Part shown: one piece after another, positions 24,252 to 32,728 of the stretch
How the letters are laid out: each line of letters opens with the position of its first letter
Numbering within the stretch: the first letter of the stretch is position 1
Source: an uncultured Acidimicrobiales bacterium
GTDB taxonomy: Bacteria > Actinomycetota > Acidimicrobiia > Acidimicrobiales > Aldehydirespiratoraceae
Assembly: GCA_958296055.1 (NCBI GenBank)
Contig: CATQHS010000001.1
Span: 756,277-820,276, forward strand
Length of the DNA stretch: 64,000 nt
Direction of reading: 5' to 3'
Made by a program: the position numbers and the translations under genes
Notes under the pieces: model-generated
The model's input: only the letters and a program-made list of their open reading frames with translations
The model's database searches: none
What the model was told of the DNA's origin: nothing

Positions 24252-27170
24252 GTGGGGGTCAACGAAGGGTCGGACTATCTCACGCCCGAGGGGCGGGCCC
24301 GCGAAGAGATCGACGAGCAGCTCAAGGCTTGCGGGTGGGCGGTGCAGGACTACCGCCGAGCCGCGGTGGCCGCGGCCAGGGGGGTGGCGGTCCGGGAGGT
24401 GCCCACCGGGGCGAAGCGGGCCGACTACGTGCTGTTCGTGGACGGCCAAGCGGTGGGGGTGATCGAGGCCAAGAAGGTGGGCGCCACCCTCACCGGGGTG
24501 GAGCCCCAGACCCTCCGGTACCGGTCCACCTTCCCCGACGAGCTGCCCGCCTTCATCGTGGACGGCGCCCTGCCTTTCGGCTATGAGGCCACCGGCACTG
24601 AGACCCGCTTCACCTCCGGGCTGGACCCCGAGCCTGCCTCCCGGCGGGTGTTCGCCTTCCACCGGCCCGAGACCCTGGCCCGCTGGCACGACGACCACGT
24701 CGGGGGCCGGGGCTCGCTGCGGGCCGGGCTGAGGCTGCTGCCGGATCTGGACCCGTCAGGGCTGTGGCCGGCCCAGGCCGAGGCCATTCGCAACCTGGAG
24801 GAGTCGCTGAGGGCGAACCGGCCCCGGGCCCTGATCCAGATGGCCACCGGCTCAGGCAAGACCTTCACCGCGGCCAACGTGACCTACCGGCTGCTGCGCC
24901 ACGCCGGGGCCAAGCGCGTCCTGTTCCTGGTGGACCGGGCCAACCTGGGCCGCCAGACCATCCGGGAACTGGAGGGGTTCGACACCCCCGACGACGGCCG
25001 CAAGTTCACCGAGCTCTACAACGCCCGCCGGCTCGATTCCTCCGGGCTCGACATGGCCGACGAGGACGCCTGCCATGTGCACGTGTCCACCATCCAGCGC
25101 CTCCACTCGATCCTGCGGGACGACGACGGCGACGGCAGGCCCGGCCCCGGCGAGGAAGCCGGCGGCGACGGCGGACCCAGCCCCGGCGGCCCCGGCGACG
25201 GCCTCGGCAGCCTCAACGACGACGACTTCGACGAGCGGTCCGGCTTCGACGCCGCCCCCGATCAGCCGGTGGAGGTGGCCTACAACCCGGCGGTGCCGAT
25301 CGAGTCCTACGACGTGATCGTGATCGACGAGTGCCACCGGTCGATCTACGGGGTGTGGCGGCAGGTGCTGGAGTACTTCGACGCCTTCTTGATCGGGCTC
25401 ACCGCCACGCCGGGCAAGCAGACCTTCGGGTTCTTCGACCAGAACCTGGTGATGGAGTACGGCCACGAGCAGGCGGTGGCCGACCGGGTGAACGTGGACT
25501 TCGACGTGTTCCGCATCCGCACCGAGATCACCGAGTCGGGCAGCACGGTGGACAAGGGCCAGGTGACCGAGTTCCGCGACCGGGAGACCCGGTCTCAGCG
25601 GTTCCAGCGCATCGACGCCGACATCGACTACTCCGGCACCGAACTCGACCGCAAGGTGGTGGCTCCCGACCAGATCCGCACCATCGCGGCCACCCTGCGG
25701 GACTCGCTGCCGGAGATGTTCCCGGACCGAGATCGCCGCCCCGACGGTCGGCTCGAACACATCCCTAAAACGCTGATCTTCGCCAAGGACGACAGCCACG
25801 CCGACGACATCGTGCAGATCGTCCGGGAGGAGTTCGGGCTGTCGAATACGGGCGCGGTGAAGATCACCTATAGGTCCGGGGCGTCGGGGCCGCGGCCCGA
25901 GGAGCTGATTCAGCAGTTCCGCACCGGATACACCACCCGCATCGCGGTCACCGTGGACATGATCGCCACCGGCACCGACGTGAGGCCCATCGAGTGCGTG
26001 GTGTTCATGCGCATGGTCCGCAGCCGCAACTTCTTCGAGCAGATGAAGGGCCGGGGGGTGCGGGTGATCGACGGCGACGACCTGCGCATCGTCACCCCCG
26101 ACGCCGCGGCCAAAGACCGGTTCGTGCTGGTGGACGCAGTGGGGGTGACCGAGACGGCGCTGGCCGACACGGTGCCCCTGGAGCGCTGCCCCCACATGGG
26201 ATTCGACCGGCTCTTGAACCGGGTGGGCCTGGGCAGCACCGCCGATGACGTGATCTCCTCGCTGGCGTCGCGGCTGGCCCGGCTGGACAAGCGCATCACC
26301 GCCGCCGATCGGGCCGAGGTGGAGGCCGTGGCCGGGGTGGGCCTGGGCGAGCTGGCCCGGCGGCTGGTGGACTCCCTGGACCCCGACCGCCACCGGGCCG
26401 CGGCCTGCGCCGCCGCGGGCGCCGAGGACCCCGACGACCTCGACGCCGACAAGCTGGCCGCGGCCCGCCAGAAGATGGTGACCGAGGCGGTGCGGCCCAT
26501 CGCCGCCAACCCTGAGCTGCGGGACAAGCTGGCCGAGATCCGCCGCAGCTACGAGCAGATGATCGACGCCGCGTCGAGGGACCGGGTGATCTCCGGGGAG
26601 TTCTCCCAGGACGCAACCGACCGGGCCCGGCGCACGGCGGAGTCGTTCCGGCAGTTCATCGAGGACAACCGGGACGAGATCACCGCCCTGCAGGTGCTGT
26701 ACCGCCAGCCCCACGGCGGCGGGCTCACTTTCGACGACATCCGGGAGCTGGCCAACGCCGTCGGGCGGCCGCCGAGGAGCTGGACGCCCGAGGACCTGTG
26801 GGAGGCGTATGAGACGCTCGACGCCAGCCGGGTGAGGGGGTCGGGGCACCGAGTGAACACCGACCTGGTGAGCCTGGTGCGGTTCGCGCTGGGCAGTGCG
26901 GAGGAGTTGGTCGCCTACCCCGAGTTGGTAAGCGAGCGCTTCGAGGGCTGGCTGGCCCAGCAGGCCGACGCCGGCGCCCGCTTCACCGACGACCAGCTCA
27001 AGTTCTTGGAGCTGATCCGGGACCACCTGGCCGCCAGCCTCACCATCGAGCCCCACGACCTGATGGGCGCGCCCTTCAGCCAACACGGAGGCTTGAGCCG
27101 AGCCCGCCAGCTCTTCGGCCCGGCCTTGGACCCGCTGTTAGATGAGCTAACCGAGGCTTTGGTTGCATGA
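24252..27170 (+). CDS. hsdR: Type I restriction-modification system endonuclease subunit
   Basis: A 972-residue type I R subunit. The N-terminal nuclease domain has the PD-(D/E)xK set: D58 in RADYVLFVDG, then E72-x-K74 in VIEAKK. The translocase has Walker A at ~197-204 (MATGSGKT) and the DECH box at 359-362 (VIVIDECHRS). RGVRVIDGDDL marks helicase motif VI. A low-complexity Asp/Gly linker lies at ~290-330. The C-terminal ~250 residues fit the EcoEI-type R_C domain. It cleaves unmodified DNA far from the site after translocation. The GTG start has no strong Shine-Dalgarno; the stop overlaps hsdS as ATGA. Confidence 0.93.
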   Translation: MGVNEGSDYLTPEGRAREEIDEQLKACGWAVQDYRRAAVAAARGVAVREVPTGAKRADYVLFVDGQAVGVIEAKKVGATLTGVEPQTLRYRSTFPDELPAFIVDGALPFGYEATGTETRFTSGLDPEPASRRVFAFHRPETLARWHDDHVGGRGSLRAGLRLLPDLDPSGLWPAQAEAIRNLEESLRANRPRALIQMATGSGKTFTAANVTYRLLRHAGAKRVLFLVDRANLGRQTIRELEGFDTPDDGRKFTELYNARRLDSSGLDMADEDACHVHVSTIQRLHSILRDDDGDGRPGPGEEAGGDGGPSPGGPGDGLGSLNDDDFDERSGFDAAPDQPVEVAYNPAVPIESYDVIVIDECHRSIYGVWRQVLEYFDAFLIGLTATPGKQTFGFFDQNLVMEYGHEQAVADRVNVDFDVFRIRTEITESGSTVDKGQVTEFRDRETRSQRFQRIDADIDYSGTELDRKVVAPDQIRTIAATLRDSLPEMFPDRDRRPDGRLEHIPKTLIFAKDDSHADDIVQIVREEFGLSNTGAVKITYRSGASGPRPEELIQQFRTGYTTRIAVTVDMIATGTDVRPIECVVFMRMVRSRNFFEQMKGRGVRVIDGDDLRIVTPDAAAKDRFVLVDAVGVTETALADTVPLERCPHMGFDRLLNRVGLGSTADDVISSLASRLARLDKRITAADRAEVEAVAGVGLGELARRLVDSLDPDRHRAAACAAAGAEDPDDLDADKLAAARQKMVTEAVRPIAANPELRDKLAEIRRSYEQMIDAASRDRVISGEFSQDATDRARRTAESFRQFIEDNRDEITALQVLYRQPHGGGLTFDDIRELANAVGRPPRSWTPEDLWEAYETLDASRVRGSGHRVNTDLVSLVRFALGSAEELVAYPELVSERFEGWLAQQADAGARFTDDQLKFLELIRDHLAASLTIEPHDLMGAPFSQHGGLSRARQLFGPALDPLLDELTEALVA

Positions 27171-28366
27171 CCCAGCAACTCCCCCCGGGTTGGGCATTGA
27201 CGGAAGTCGGAAATATATGCAAAGTCGAGTACGGGAAGGGGCTTTCCAAGAAACAGCGAGTTGAAACCGGTGCAGTAGAGGTCTATGGGTCGGCAGGTCT
27301 CTCCGGCTACCACAACGAAACTCTGATAGACGAGCCGGTAGTTATTGTTGGTAGAAAAGGTAACGCTGGTATGGTCTGGGTGACTCAAGGACCATCCTGG
27401 CCTATCGATACAACTTACTTTCTTAGACCACCACAAGGAATATCGGCAAAATATCTATCACTTCAACTTGGGCATCTAGATTTAGTTGAGAAGAATTCAT
27501 CAACAACGATTCCCAGTCTCCGTCGTCCCGATTTAGAAGCCACTAAAATCGCTCTAGCACCTTCTTCTGAACAGGAACGAATCATCACTGCCATTGAGGA
27601 ACACTTCTCTCGCATCGACGCCGCCGAATCAGCCACACAAGCGGCACTTGCCAAACTAGACACCCTGCGCCGAACCATACTAACCGCCGCCTTCTCCGGC
27701 CACCTCGTCGAACCCCTTAACTCCCATCGCACCCCCGACGGCCTCCCCGAAGACTGGCTGTGGGCCAGAGTAGGTGATCTATGCAAAGTTGAATACGGAA
27801 AAGGCTTATCTGAGAAACTGAGAGTTGAGAGCGGTCACGTAGAGGTCTATGGATCAGCAGGTCCTTCTGGCTACCACGACATGCCTTTGGTTAATGAGCC
27901 GGTAGTTGTCATCGGAAGGAAAGGCAATGCAGGCATGACTTGGCTAACTGGGGGCCCATCTTGGCCGATCGACACCACCTACTTTCTCAGACCTCCAACA
28001 GGGTTATCGCCAAAATATTTCTCACTGCAACTCGGATACCTGAATCTTGTAAATAAAGATTCATCAACAACAATACCTAGCCTCCGACGCCCAGACCTTG
28101 AAGCTACCCAAATCATATTGGCACCTTCTGCTGAACAGAAGCGAATTGTTGCTGCCATTGAAGAGCACTTCTCTCGCATCGACGCGGCAAAAACGTCTTT
28201 CGAACGCTGTCTGCATCGGTGCGGCGTTCTACGGCGGTCCGTGTTGGCGGCGGCGTTTTCGGGACGTCTGGTCGAGCAGGACCCGAACGACGAGCCTGCC
28301 TCCGTCTTGCTCGAACGAATCGCAGCAGAGCAACCCAAGCGCCGCACCCGGAGGAAATCCGCATGA
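27167..28366 (+). CDS. hsdS: Type I restriction specificity subunit with two near-identical target-recognition domains
   Basis: A 399-residue S subunit. TRD1 (~10-140) and TRD2 (~205-330) are close copies: both have KVEYGKGLS, VEVYGSAG, GPSWPIDTTYFLRPP and SSTTIPSLRRPDLEAT. Each is followed by the conserved helical spacer EEHFSRIDAA. Normally the two TRDs of a type I S subunit differ and read the two half-sites; near-identical TRDs predict a symmetric, palindromic target. DNA of the two copies is alike but not identical, so the duplication is not brand new. Composition is AT-rich like the TcmP gene, unlike hsdR and hsdM. Overlaps of 4 bases on both sides couple the three genes. Confidence 0.9.
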   Translation: MTQQLPPGWALTEVGNICKVEYGKGLSKKQRVETGAVEVYGSAGLSGYHNETLIDEPVVIVGRKGNAGMVWVTQGPSWPIDTTYFLRPPQGISAKYLSLQLGHLDLVEKNSSTTIPSLRRPDLEATKIALAPSSEQERIITAIEEHFSRIDAAESATQAALAKLDTLRRTILTAAFSGHLVEPLNSHRTPDGLPEDWLWARVGDLCKVEYGKGLSEKLRVESGHVEVYGSAGPSGYHDMPLVNEPVVVIGRKGNAGMTWLTGGPSWPIDTTYFLRPPTGLSPKYFSLQLGYLNLVNKDSSTTIPSLRRPDLEATQIILAPSAEQKRIVAAIEEHFSRIDAAKTSFERCLHRCGVLRRSVLAAAFSGRLVEQDPNDEPASVLLERIAAEQPKRRTRRKSA

Positions 28367-29844
28367 GCACCGATCCCAATGTCATGGTCCAAAAGCTCTG
28401 GGACTACTGCGACTTGTTGCGCGACGACGGTCTGTCCTACGGCGACTACGTGGAGCAGCTCACTTACCTGCTGTTCCTGAAGATGGCCGATGAGCAGCAC
28501 GAGCTGCTCGGCGAGCTGGTCGTGCCCGCCGTGTACGGCTGGCAGTCTCTGCTCAACCGGTCCGGCGCCCACCTAGAGGAGCACTACAACGAGGCGCTGG
28601 CCGAGCTGGGCAACGGCGACGACATGCTCGGGGTGGTCTTCCGCAAGGCCCGCAACCGGGTACAGAGCCCGGCCAAGCTCGAACGGCTGATCAAGGACTT
28701 CATCGACAGCCATCAGTGGCTCAGCCTCGACGCCGACCTCAAGGGCGACGCCTACGAGGGCCTGATCGAGAAGACAGCTCGGGAAGGGGCCAGGGGCGCG
28801 GGCCAGTACTTCACCCCCAGGGCCCTCATCGCCGCCATCGTGGACGTGATGCAGCCCGGTCCGTCGGATCGGATATGCGACCCGGCCTGCGGCACCGGCG
28901 GGTTCTTTTTAGGCGCCTACCGGTCGATAGGCGACCGCTACTCCCCTCTCGACCCCGACCAAGTCCGCCATCTCCGGTCCGGGGCCTTCACCGGCTGGGA
29001 GATAGCCGAGCTGCCCGCCCGGCTGTGCGCCATGAACCTGCTGCTGCACGGCATCGAGAGTCCTGAGTCCGACTCGCCCGTCCACGTCGACGACGCCCTG
29101 CGGGACGATCCGGGGGCGCGTTTCGACATGGTGCTTACCAACCCGCCGTTCGGGCGGTCGGCGTCGGACAGCTACGAGCGGGAGAACTTCTGGGCCGCCA
29201 CTCGCAACAAGCAGCTCAACTTCGTCCAGCACGTGGTGGGCTTGCTCAAGGCGGGCGGGCGGGCCGCGGTGGTGGTGCCCGACAACGTGCTGTTCGAGGG
29301 CGGGGCGGGCGAAACCATACGGCGCCGGCTTCTGCACGACTGCGACGTTCACACCCTGCTGCGCCTGCCCACCGGCATCTTCTACGCCCAGGGCGTGAAG
29401 GCCAACGTGTTGTTCTTCGAGCGCCGGGAGGGGGCCGAGCGGGCCTGGACCAGGGACCTGTGGGTGTATGACCTGCGCACCAACCAGCACTTCACCCTCA
29501 AGCAGAACCCGCTCACCCGGGCCGACCTCGACGACTTCGTGGCCTGCTACAAGCCCGGCGAGCGCCACCGGCGGACCGAGACCGAGCGGTTCAAACGGTA
29601 CGGATACGACGAGCTGATCGCCCGCGACAAGGTGAGCCTGGACGTGTTCTGGCTGCGCGATGAGAGCTTGGAGGACACCGACGACCTGCCCGCCCCCGGC
29701 GTGATCGCCGCCGAGATCGTCGAGGACCTGGAAGCGGCCCTAGAGGAGCTGCGGACCCTGGCCGAAAGCCTCGAAGGCGTGGGCGAGACCGGGGCCGATG
29801 GCGAAACCGAGGCCGAAGGCGACGAGACCGGGAGCGCCGGGTGA
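28363..29844 (+). CDS. hsdM: Type I restriction-modification DNA methyltransferase subunit
   Basis: A 493-residue N6-adenine methyltransferase. The N-terminal domain has the HsdM start LWDYCDLLRDDGLSYGDYVEQ. Motif I is DPACGTGGFF from D173, and the catalytic NPPF is N260-F263. It methylates the same sites that HsdR cuts and, with HsdS, forms the modification enzyme. The ATG at 28363 overlaps the hsdS stop as ATGA and has GGAGGAAATCC upstream; a longer frame reading from 28219 is not needed. The C-terminus is rich in Glu/Gly/Thr (residues ~465-493), likely disordered. The next gene starts 72 bases later. Confidence 0.93.
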   Translation: MSTDPNVMVQKLWDYCDLLRDDGLSYGDYVEQLTYLLFLKMADEQHELLGELVVPAVYGWQSLLNRSGAHLEEHYNEALAELGNGDDMLGVVFRKARNRVQSPAKLERLIKDFIDSHQWLSLDADLKGDAYEGLIEKTAREGARGAGQYFTPRALIAAIVDVMQPGPSDRICDPACGTGGFFLGAYRSIGDRYSPLDPDQVRHLRSGAFTGWEIAELPARLCAMNLLLHGIESPESDSPVHVDDALRDDPGARFDMVLTNPPFGRSASDSYERENFWAATRNKQLNFVQHVVGLLKAGGRAAVVVPDNVLFEGGAGETIRRRLLHDCDVHTLLRLPTGIFYAQGVKANVLFFERREGAERAWTRDLWVYDLRTNQHFTLKQNPLTRADLDDFVACYKPGERHRRTETERFKRYGYDELIARDKVSLDVFWLRDESLEDTDDLPAPGVIAAEIVEDLEAALEELRTLAESLEGVGETGADGETEAEGDETGSAG

Positions 29845-29863
29845 AGGCGGGACTGTCATACCC

Positions 29864-29886
29864 CATACGTATGATCGTGTCGTATG
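29864..29886. promoter_or_regulatory. CATACGTATG palindrome and CGTATG repeat upstream of the three-Cys gene
   Basis: A perfect 10-bp palindrome at 29864-29873 and a further CGTATG at 29881-29886. The site lies between hsdM and the Gp37/Gp68-like gene and could be an operator. No bound protein is known. Confidence 0.3.
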
Positions 29887-29916
29887 TCTTCTCAGGCGAG
29901 GGCGAGGGGAACGCTC

Positions 29917-30675
29917 ATGGCTGATCGGTCTGGGATCGAGTGGACCGAGACCACCTGGAACCCGACCACGGGCTGCGACCGGACGTCGCCGGGCTGCGAC
30001 AACTGCTACGCGCTGACGCTGGCCAAGCGGCTCAAGGCCATGGGCCTGGCCAAGTACCAGAGCGACGGCGACCCGAGGACCAGCGGCCCCGGCTTCAAGC
30101 TGACGCTGCATCCCGACACCCTGACCGCGCCCCTGGCGTGGAGGGCACCCAGGCTGATCTTCGTCAACTCGATGAGCGACCTGTTCCACCCCGAGGTGCC
30201 GCTGGGATTCATCCAAGATGTCTTCGGGGTCATGGCCGACACTCCACAGCACACCTACCAGATCCTCACCAAGCGCTCGAAGCGCCTGGCCGCCGTCGCC
30301 TCCGATCTGTGCTGGCCGGACAACGTGTGGATGGGCGTGAGCGTGGAGACCGAGCGCTACGCCTTCCGCATCAACCACCTGCGCTCAGTGGGGGCGGCGG
30401 TCCGCTTCGTAAGCGCCGAGCCGCTACTAGGCCCCCTCCCCGACCTCGACCTAGAAGGAATCGACTGGCTGATAGTCGGCGGCGAAAGCGGCCCCCGCGC
30501 CCGCCCCATGGCCGAAACCTGGGCCCGCAACCTACGCGACCAGTGTCACACCGCCGGCGTAGCCTTCTTCTTCAAGCAATGGGGCGGCCGCACCCCCAAG
30601 TCCAACGGCCGAGAATTAGACGGCATATCCCATGACGAACTGCCATCAGAACACCAACAGATAACTCAAGTTTAA
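29917..30675 (+). CDS. Gp37/Gp68 (DUF5131)-family three-Cys protein
   Basis: A 252-residue phage Gp37/Gp68-like protein. C20, C27 and C30 (TGCDRTSPGCDNC) form the three-Cys motif, followed by Y31 and LKLTLHPDTL. The C-terminal GGESGPRARPM and FFFKQWGG blocks are typical of the family. The Cys trio suggests a metal or iron-sulfur cluster; the biochemical role is not established. The neighbour is the partner TcmP, with which the family is regularly linked. ATG 29917 is chosen because GAGGGGA lies 6 bases upstream; the frame opens earlier. GC content is high, unlike the partner gene. Confidence 0.8.
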   Translation: MADRSGIEWTETTWNPTTGCDRTSPGCDNCYALTLAKRLKAMGLAKYQSDGDPRTSGPGFKLTLHPDTLTAPLAWRAPRLIFVNSMSDLFHPEVPLGFIQDVFGVMADTPQHTYQILTKRSKRLAAVASDLCWPDNVWMGVSVETERYAFRINHLRSVGAAVRFVSAEPLLGPLPDLDLEGIDWLIVGGESGPRARPMAETWARNLRDQCHTAGVAFFFKQWGGRTPKSNGRELDGISHDELPSEHQQITQV

Positions 30676-30690
30676 AGATCGGAGAGGCAA

Positions 30691-31830
30691 GTGGCAGCCG
30701 AAAGACCAACCTGGCCTATCAAACCTCATACTGAGGCGAAACATGCGATGTTACGCCATTACCTAAATGCTTGGTTTCCGATTCTTGCATCACAAAGATT
30801 CAACAAAATCATATACTTAGACGGGTTCGCTGGTCCGGGAGTTTACACAGGTGGTGAACCTGGATCTCCATTGATTGCACTTGAAGCATTGGTGAACCAT
30901 CCACACTTCGATAGATTCAAAAGAACGGAATTTGTATTCATATTTATCGAATCCGATCCAGCAAGTTACACCTCGCTTCAAGAAGAAGTCACCAAGTTTT
31001 GGAGCATTCAAGAAAGTGGTGAACCCGAGAACGTTACAATCGAATTATATAATAACGAGTTCACCGAAGTAGCGAATCAAGCTGTAAACGTAAAACATCG
31101 TCTTCAAAAACAGGTAGTGCCCACCTTCGCCTTTATAGACCCCTTCGGATGGAAAGGCATACCAATGATGGAAATTCGTAATCTCCTTTCTTCAGATAAA
31201 TGTGAAATCCTTCTTAGCTTTATGTATGACGGTATTAACCGATTTCTATCAGATGATACTCCTAGTATAATCAGTCAATTTACTGAACTTTTTGGTACGA
31301 GAGAGTATAGGAAAGCTGAGGGATTGAACACCGAAATGAGGAAGAAATTTCTTCGAGATCTCTACAGAACACAGCTACAAGGAGAAGGGGGATTTAAGTT
31401 TGTCAGGCCCTTTGATTTGATTGATGTAGATCGCAAGCGAACCGTGAATTTCCTCATGTTCGGAACAAAGCATCATAAAGGTCTCGAGGTCATGAAAGAA
31501 GCAATGTGGTCACTTGACCCAATTAGAGGATATTCATTTCACGGGTTTGCCGGAGATCAACAGATGCTGTTTTCTCCAGAACCTGAAATTACTCCACTAC
31601 GAAACGCCATACTAAAGAGATTCTCAGGAGTTACGGTATCCGTCAGAACTATTGAAAGGTTTGTAATCGAAGAGACGGATTACTTGACAACACACTATAA
31701 GAGGCAAGTACTTAGGGTTTTAGAAAAGGAAGGATCGGTAAAATGTGTATCCCCACGAAAGCGAAGGTACTCTTATCCTCTAGGAACAATGCTTCATTTT
31801 AGCTCAGATAATAACGCCCAACTATTCTAA
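30691..31830 (+). CDS. tcmP: Three-Cys-motif partner protein TcmP
   Basis: A 379-residue protein. Motifs of the TcmP family are visible: LDGFAGPGVYTGGEPGSP (residues ~44-61), AFIDPFGWKG, and a long helical C-terminal half. The first motif resembles the SAM-binding loop of class I methyltransferases, so a nucleotide/SAM-dependent function is possible but unproven. The GTG at 30691 follows the three-Cys gene by 15 bases with CGGAGAGG upstream, so the pair is an operon. The gene is strikingly AT-rich next to its partner, as if assembled from a different source. The convergent pyrE gene lies beyond the palindromic array. Confidence 0.8.
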   Translation: MAAERPTWPIKPHTEAKHAMLRHYLNAWFPILASQRFNKIIYLDGFAGPGVYTGGEPGSPLIALEALVNHPHFDRFKRTEFVFIFIESDPASYTSLQEEVTKFWSIQESGEPENVTIELYNNEFTEVANQAVNVKHRLQKQVVPTFAFIDPFGWKGIPMMEIRNLLSSDKCEILLSFMYDGINRFLSDDTPSIISQFTELFGTREYRKAEGLNTEMRKKFLRDLYRTQLQGEGGFKFVRPFDLIDVDRKRTVNFLMFGTKHHKGLEVMKEAMWSLDPIRGYSFHGFAGDQQMLFSPEPEITPLRNAILKRFSGVTVSVRTIERFVIEETDYLTTHYKRQVLRVLEKEGSVKCVSPRKRRYSYPLGTMLHFSSDNNAQLF

Positions 31831-31909
31831 CTCCAAGCGCTCGGCTCGTTCTTCAGCAAGTGAAATGATGCGCATACACCCGGGTCAGGTAAAGGGATTC
31901 TGACCGCCG

Positions 31910-32160
31910 AACTGCTAATTAGCAGTTTGTTAGCAGCTAGCTAGCAGATCACCACCCCACCGCACCACAACCGCTGAACTGCTAATTAGCAGTTACCTAG
32001 CAGCTAGTTAGCAGTTCACGGCCCCACCGCACCACAACCGCCGAACTGCTAATTAGCAGTTACCTAGCAGCTAGTTAGCAGATCACGAACCCACCGCCCC
32101 ACAACCGTCAAACTGCTAATTAGCAGTTTGTTAGCAGCTAGTTAGCAGTTCACGGCTCCA
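31910..32160. repeat. Four-unit 67-bp tandem array built on an 18-bp palindrome
   Basis: Perfect palindromes AACTGCTAATTAGCAGTT lie at 31910, 31977, 32044 and 32111, exactly 67 bases apart. Each is followed by further TAGCAG motifs at ~11-base intervals and a C-rich CACCGCACCACAACCG stretch. The last unit runs into the final codons of pyrE. The array lies in a convergent intergenic gap of 319 bases (31831-32149); the first ~80 bases of that gap hold nothing recognisable. No promoter role for a flanking gene is obvious. Confidence 0.9.
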
Positions 32161-32728
32161 CAACTGCCGGTCCGTGAACGACGGGGGCGATTCCCAGAAG
32201 CTCGTAGGTTGCCATCGGGAAGTAGGCGACCCCCAGCTTCTCGAATCGGGGGCGGGCCAGTTCGCCTCGGTCTACGAGGGTGGTGGCGGCCACGACCTCC
32301 GCTCCCGTGTCGCGGACGATTTCAAGAGCCTTGAGGAACGACCCTCCGGTGGTCACCACGTCTTCGACCAGCAGCACCTTGTCGTCCGGGCCCACCTGGG
32401 CCCCTTCGATCCAGCGCCGGGTGCCGCGGCCCTTGGGCTCCTTGCGCACGAAGAACCACCGGCTGTCGCTCACCGCCGCGATCCCGACGGCCAGGGCGTC
32501 GGCACCCATCGTGGGGCCGCCGACGACATCGAAACGATGACCGGCGGCGGCGACGGTCTCGAAGATCGCCTCGCAAGCGAAACGGAGATCGCTCCACGCC
32601 GCCAGGGCCTCCTTGCCGTCGATGAAATCGGAGGACCACGCCCCCGACGCCAGCCTCACCGGCTCATCGAGCCGCCGAAGGGCCTTCATGCGCAGGAGTT
32701 CGACCAGTTGCTCGCGAAGCGGTGACAT
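32150..32728 (-). CDS. pyrE: Orotate phosphoribosyltransferase
   Basis: A 192-residue PRTase. The PRPP loop is LLVEDVVTTGGS (residues 119-130), with orotate-binding loop FDVVGGPTMGADALA (66-80) and KEPKGRGTRRWIEG (the flexible lid). It makes OMP from orotate and PRPP in pyrimidine synthesis. ATG 32728 is chosen because it shares its A with the upstream stop (TGATG), so pyrE is translationally coupled to the MNT-HEPN gene. Its stop lies in the last unit of the 67-bp array, whose repeats mirror the C-terminal codons. Confidence 0.88.
   Translation of the reverse strand: MSPLREQLVELLRMKALRRLDEPVRLASGAWSSDFIDGKEALAAWSDLRFACEAIFETVAAAGHRFDVVGGPTMGADALAVGIAAVSDSRWFFVRKEPKGRGTRRWIEGAQVGPDDKVLLVEDVVTTGGSFLKALEIVRDTGAEVVAATTLVDRGELARPRFEKLGVAYFPMATYELLGIAPVVHGPAVVEP

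Noticed and set aside
27167-28366. hsdS as a pseudogene or assembly chimera
   Set aside because: The frame is intact from start to end with both spacer helices, and the TRD copies differ at silent sites, so a collapsed assembly is unlikely.
31910-32177. CRISPR array
   Set aside because: The 67-bp units are alike along their full length, including the part that would be spacer, and there are no cas genes nearby; the palindrome is a perfect hairpin.
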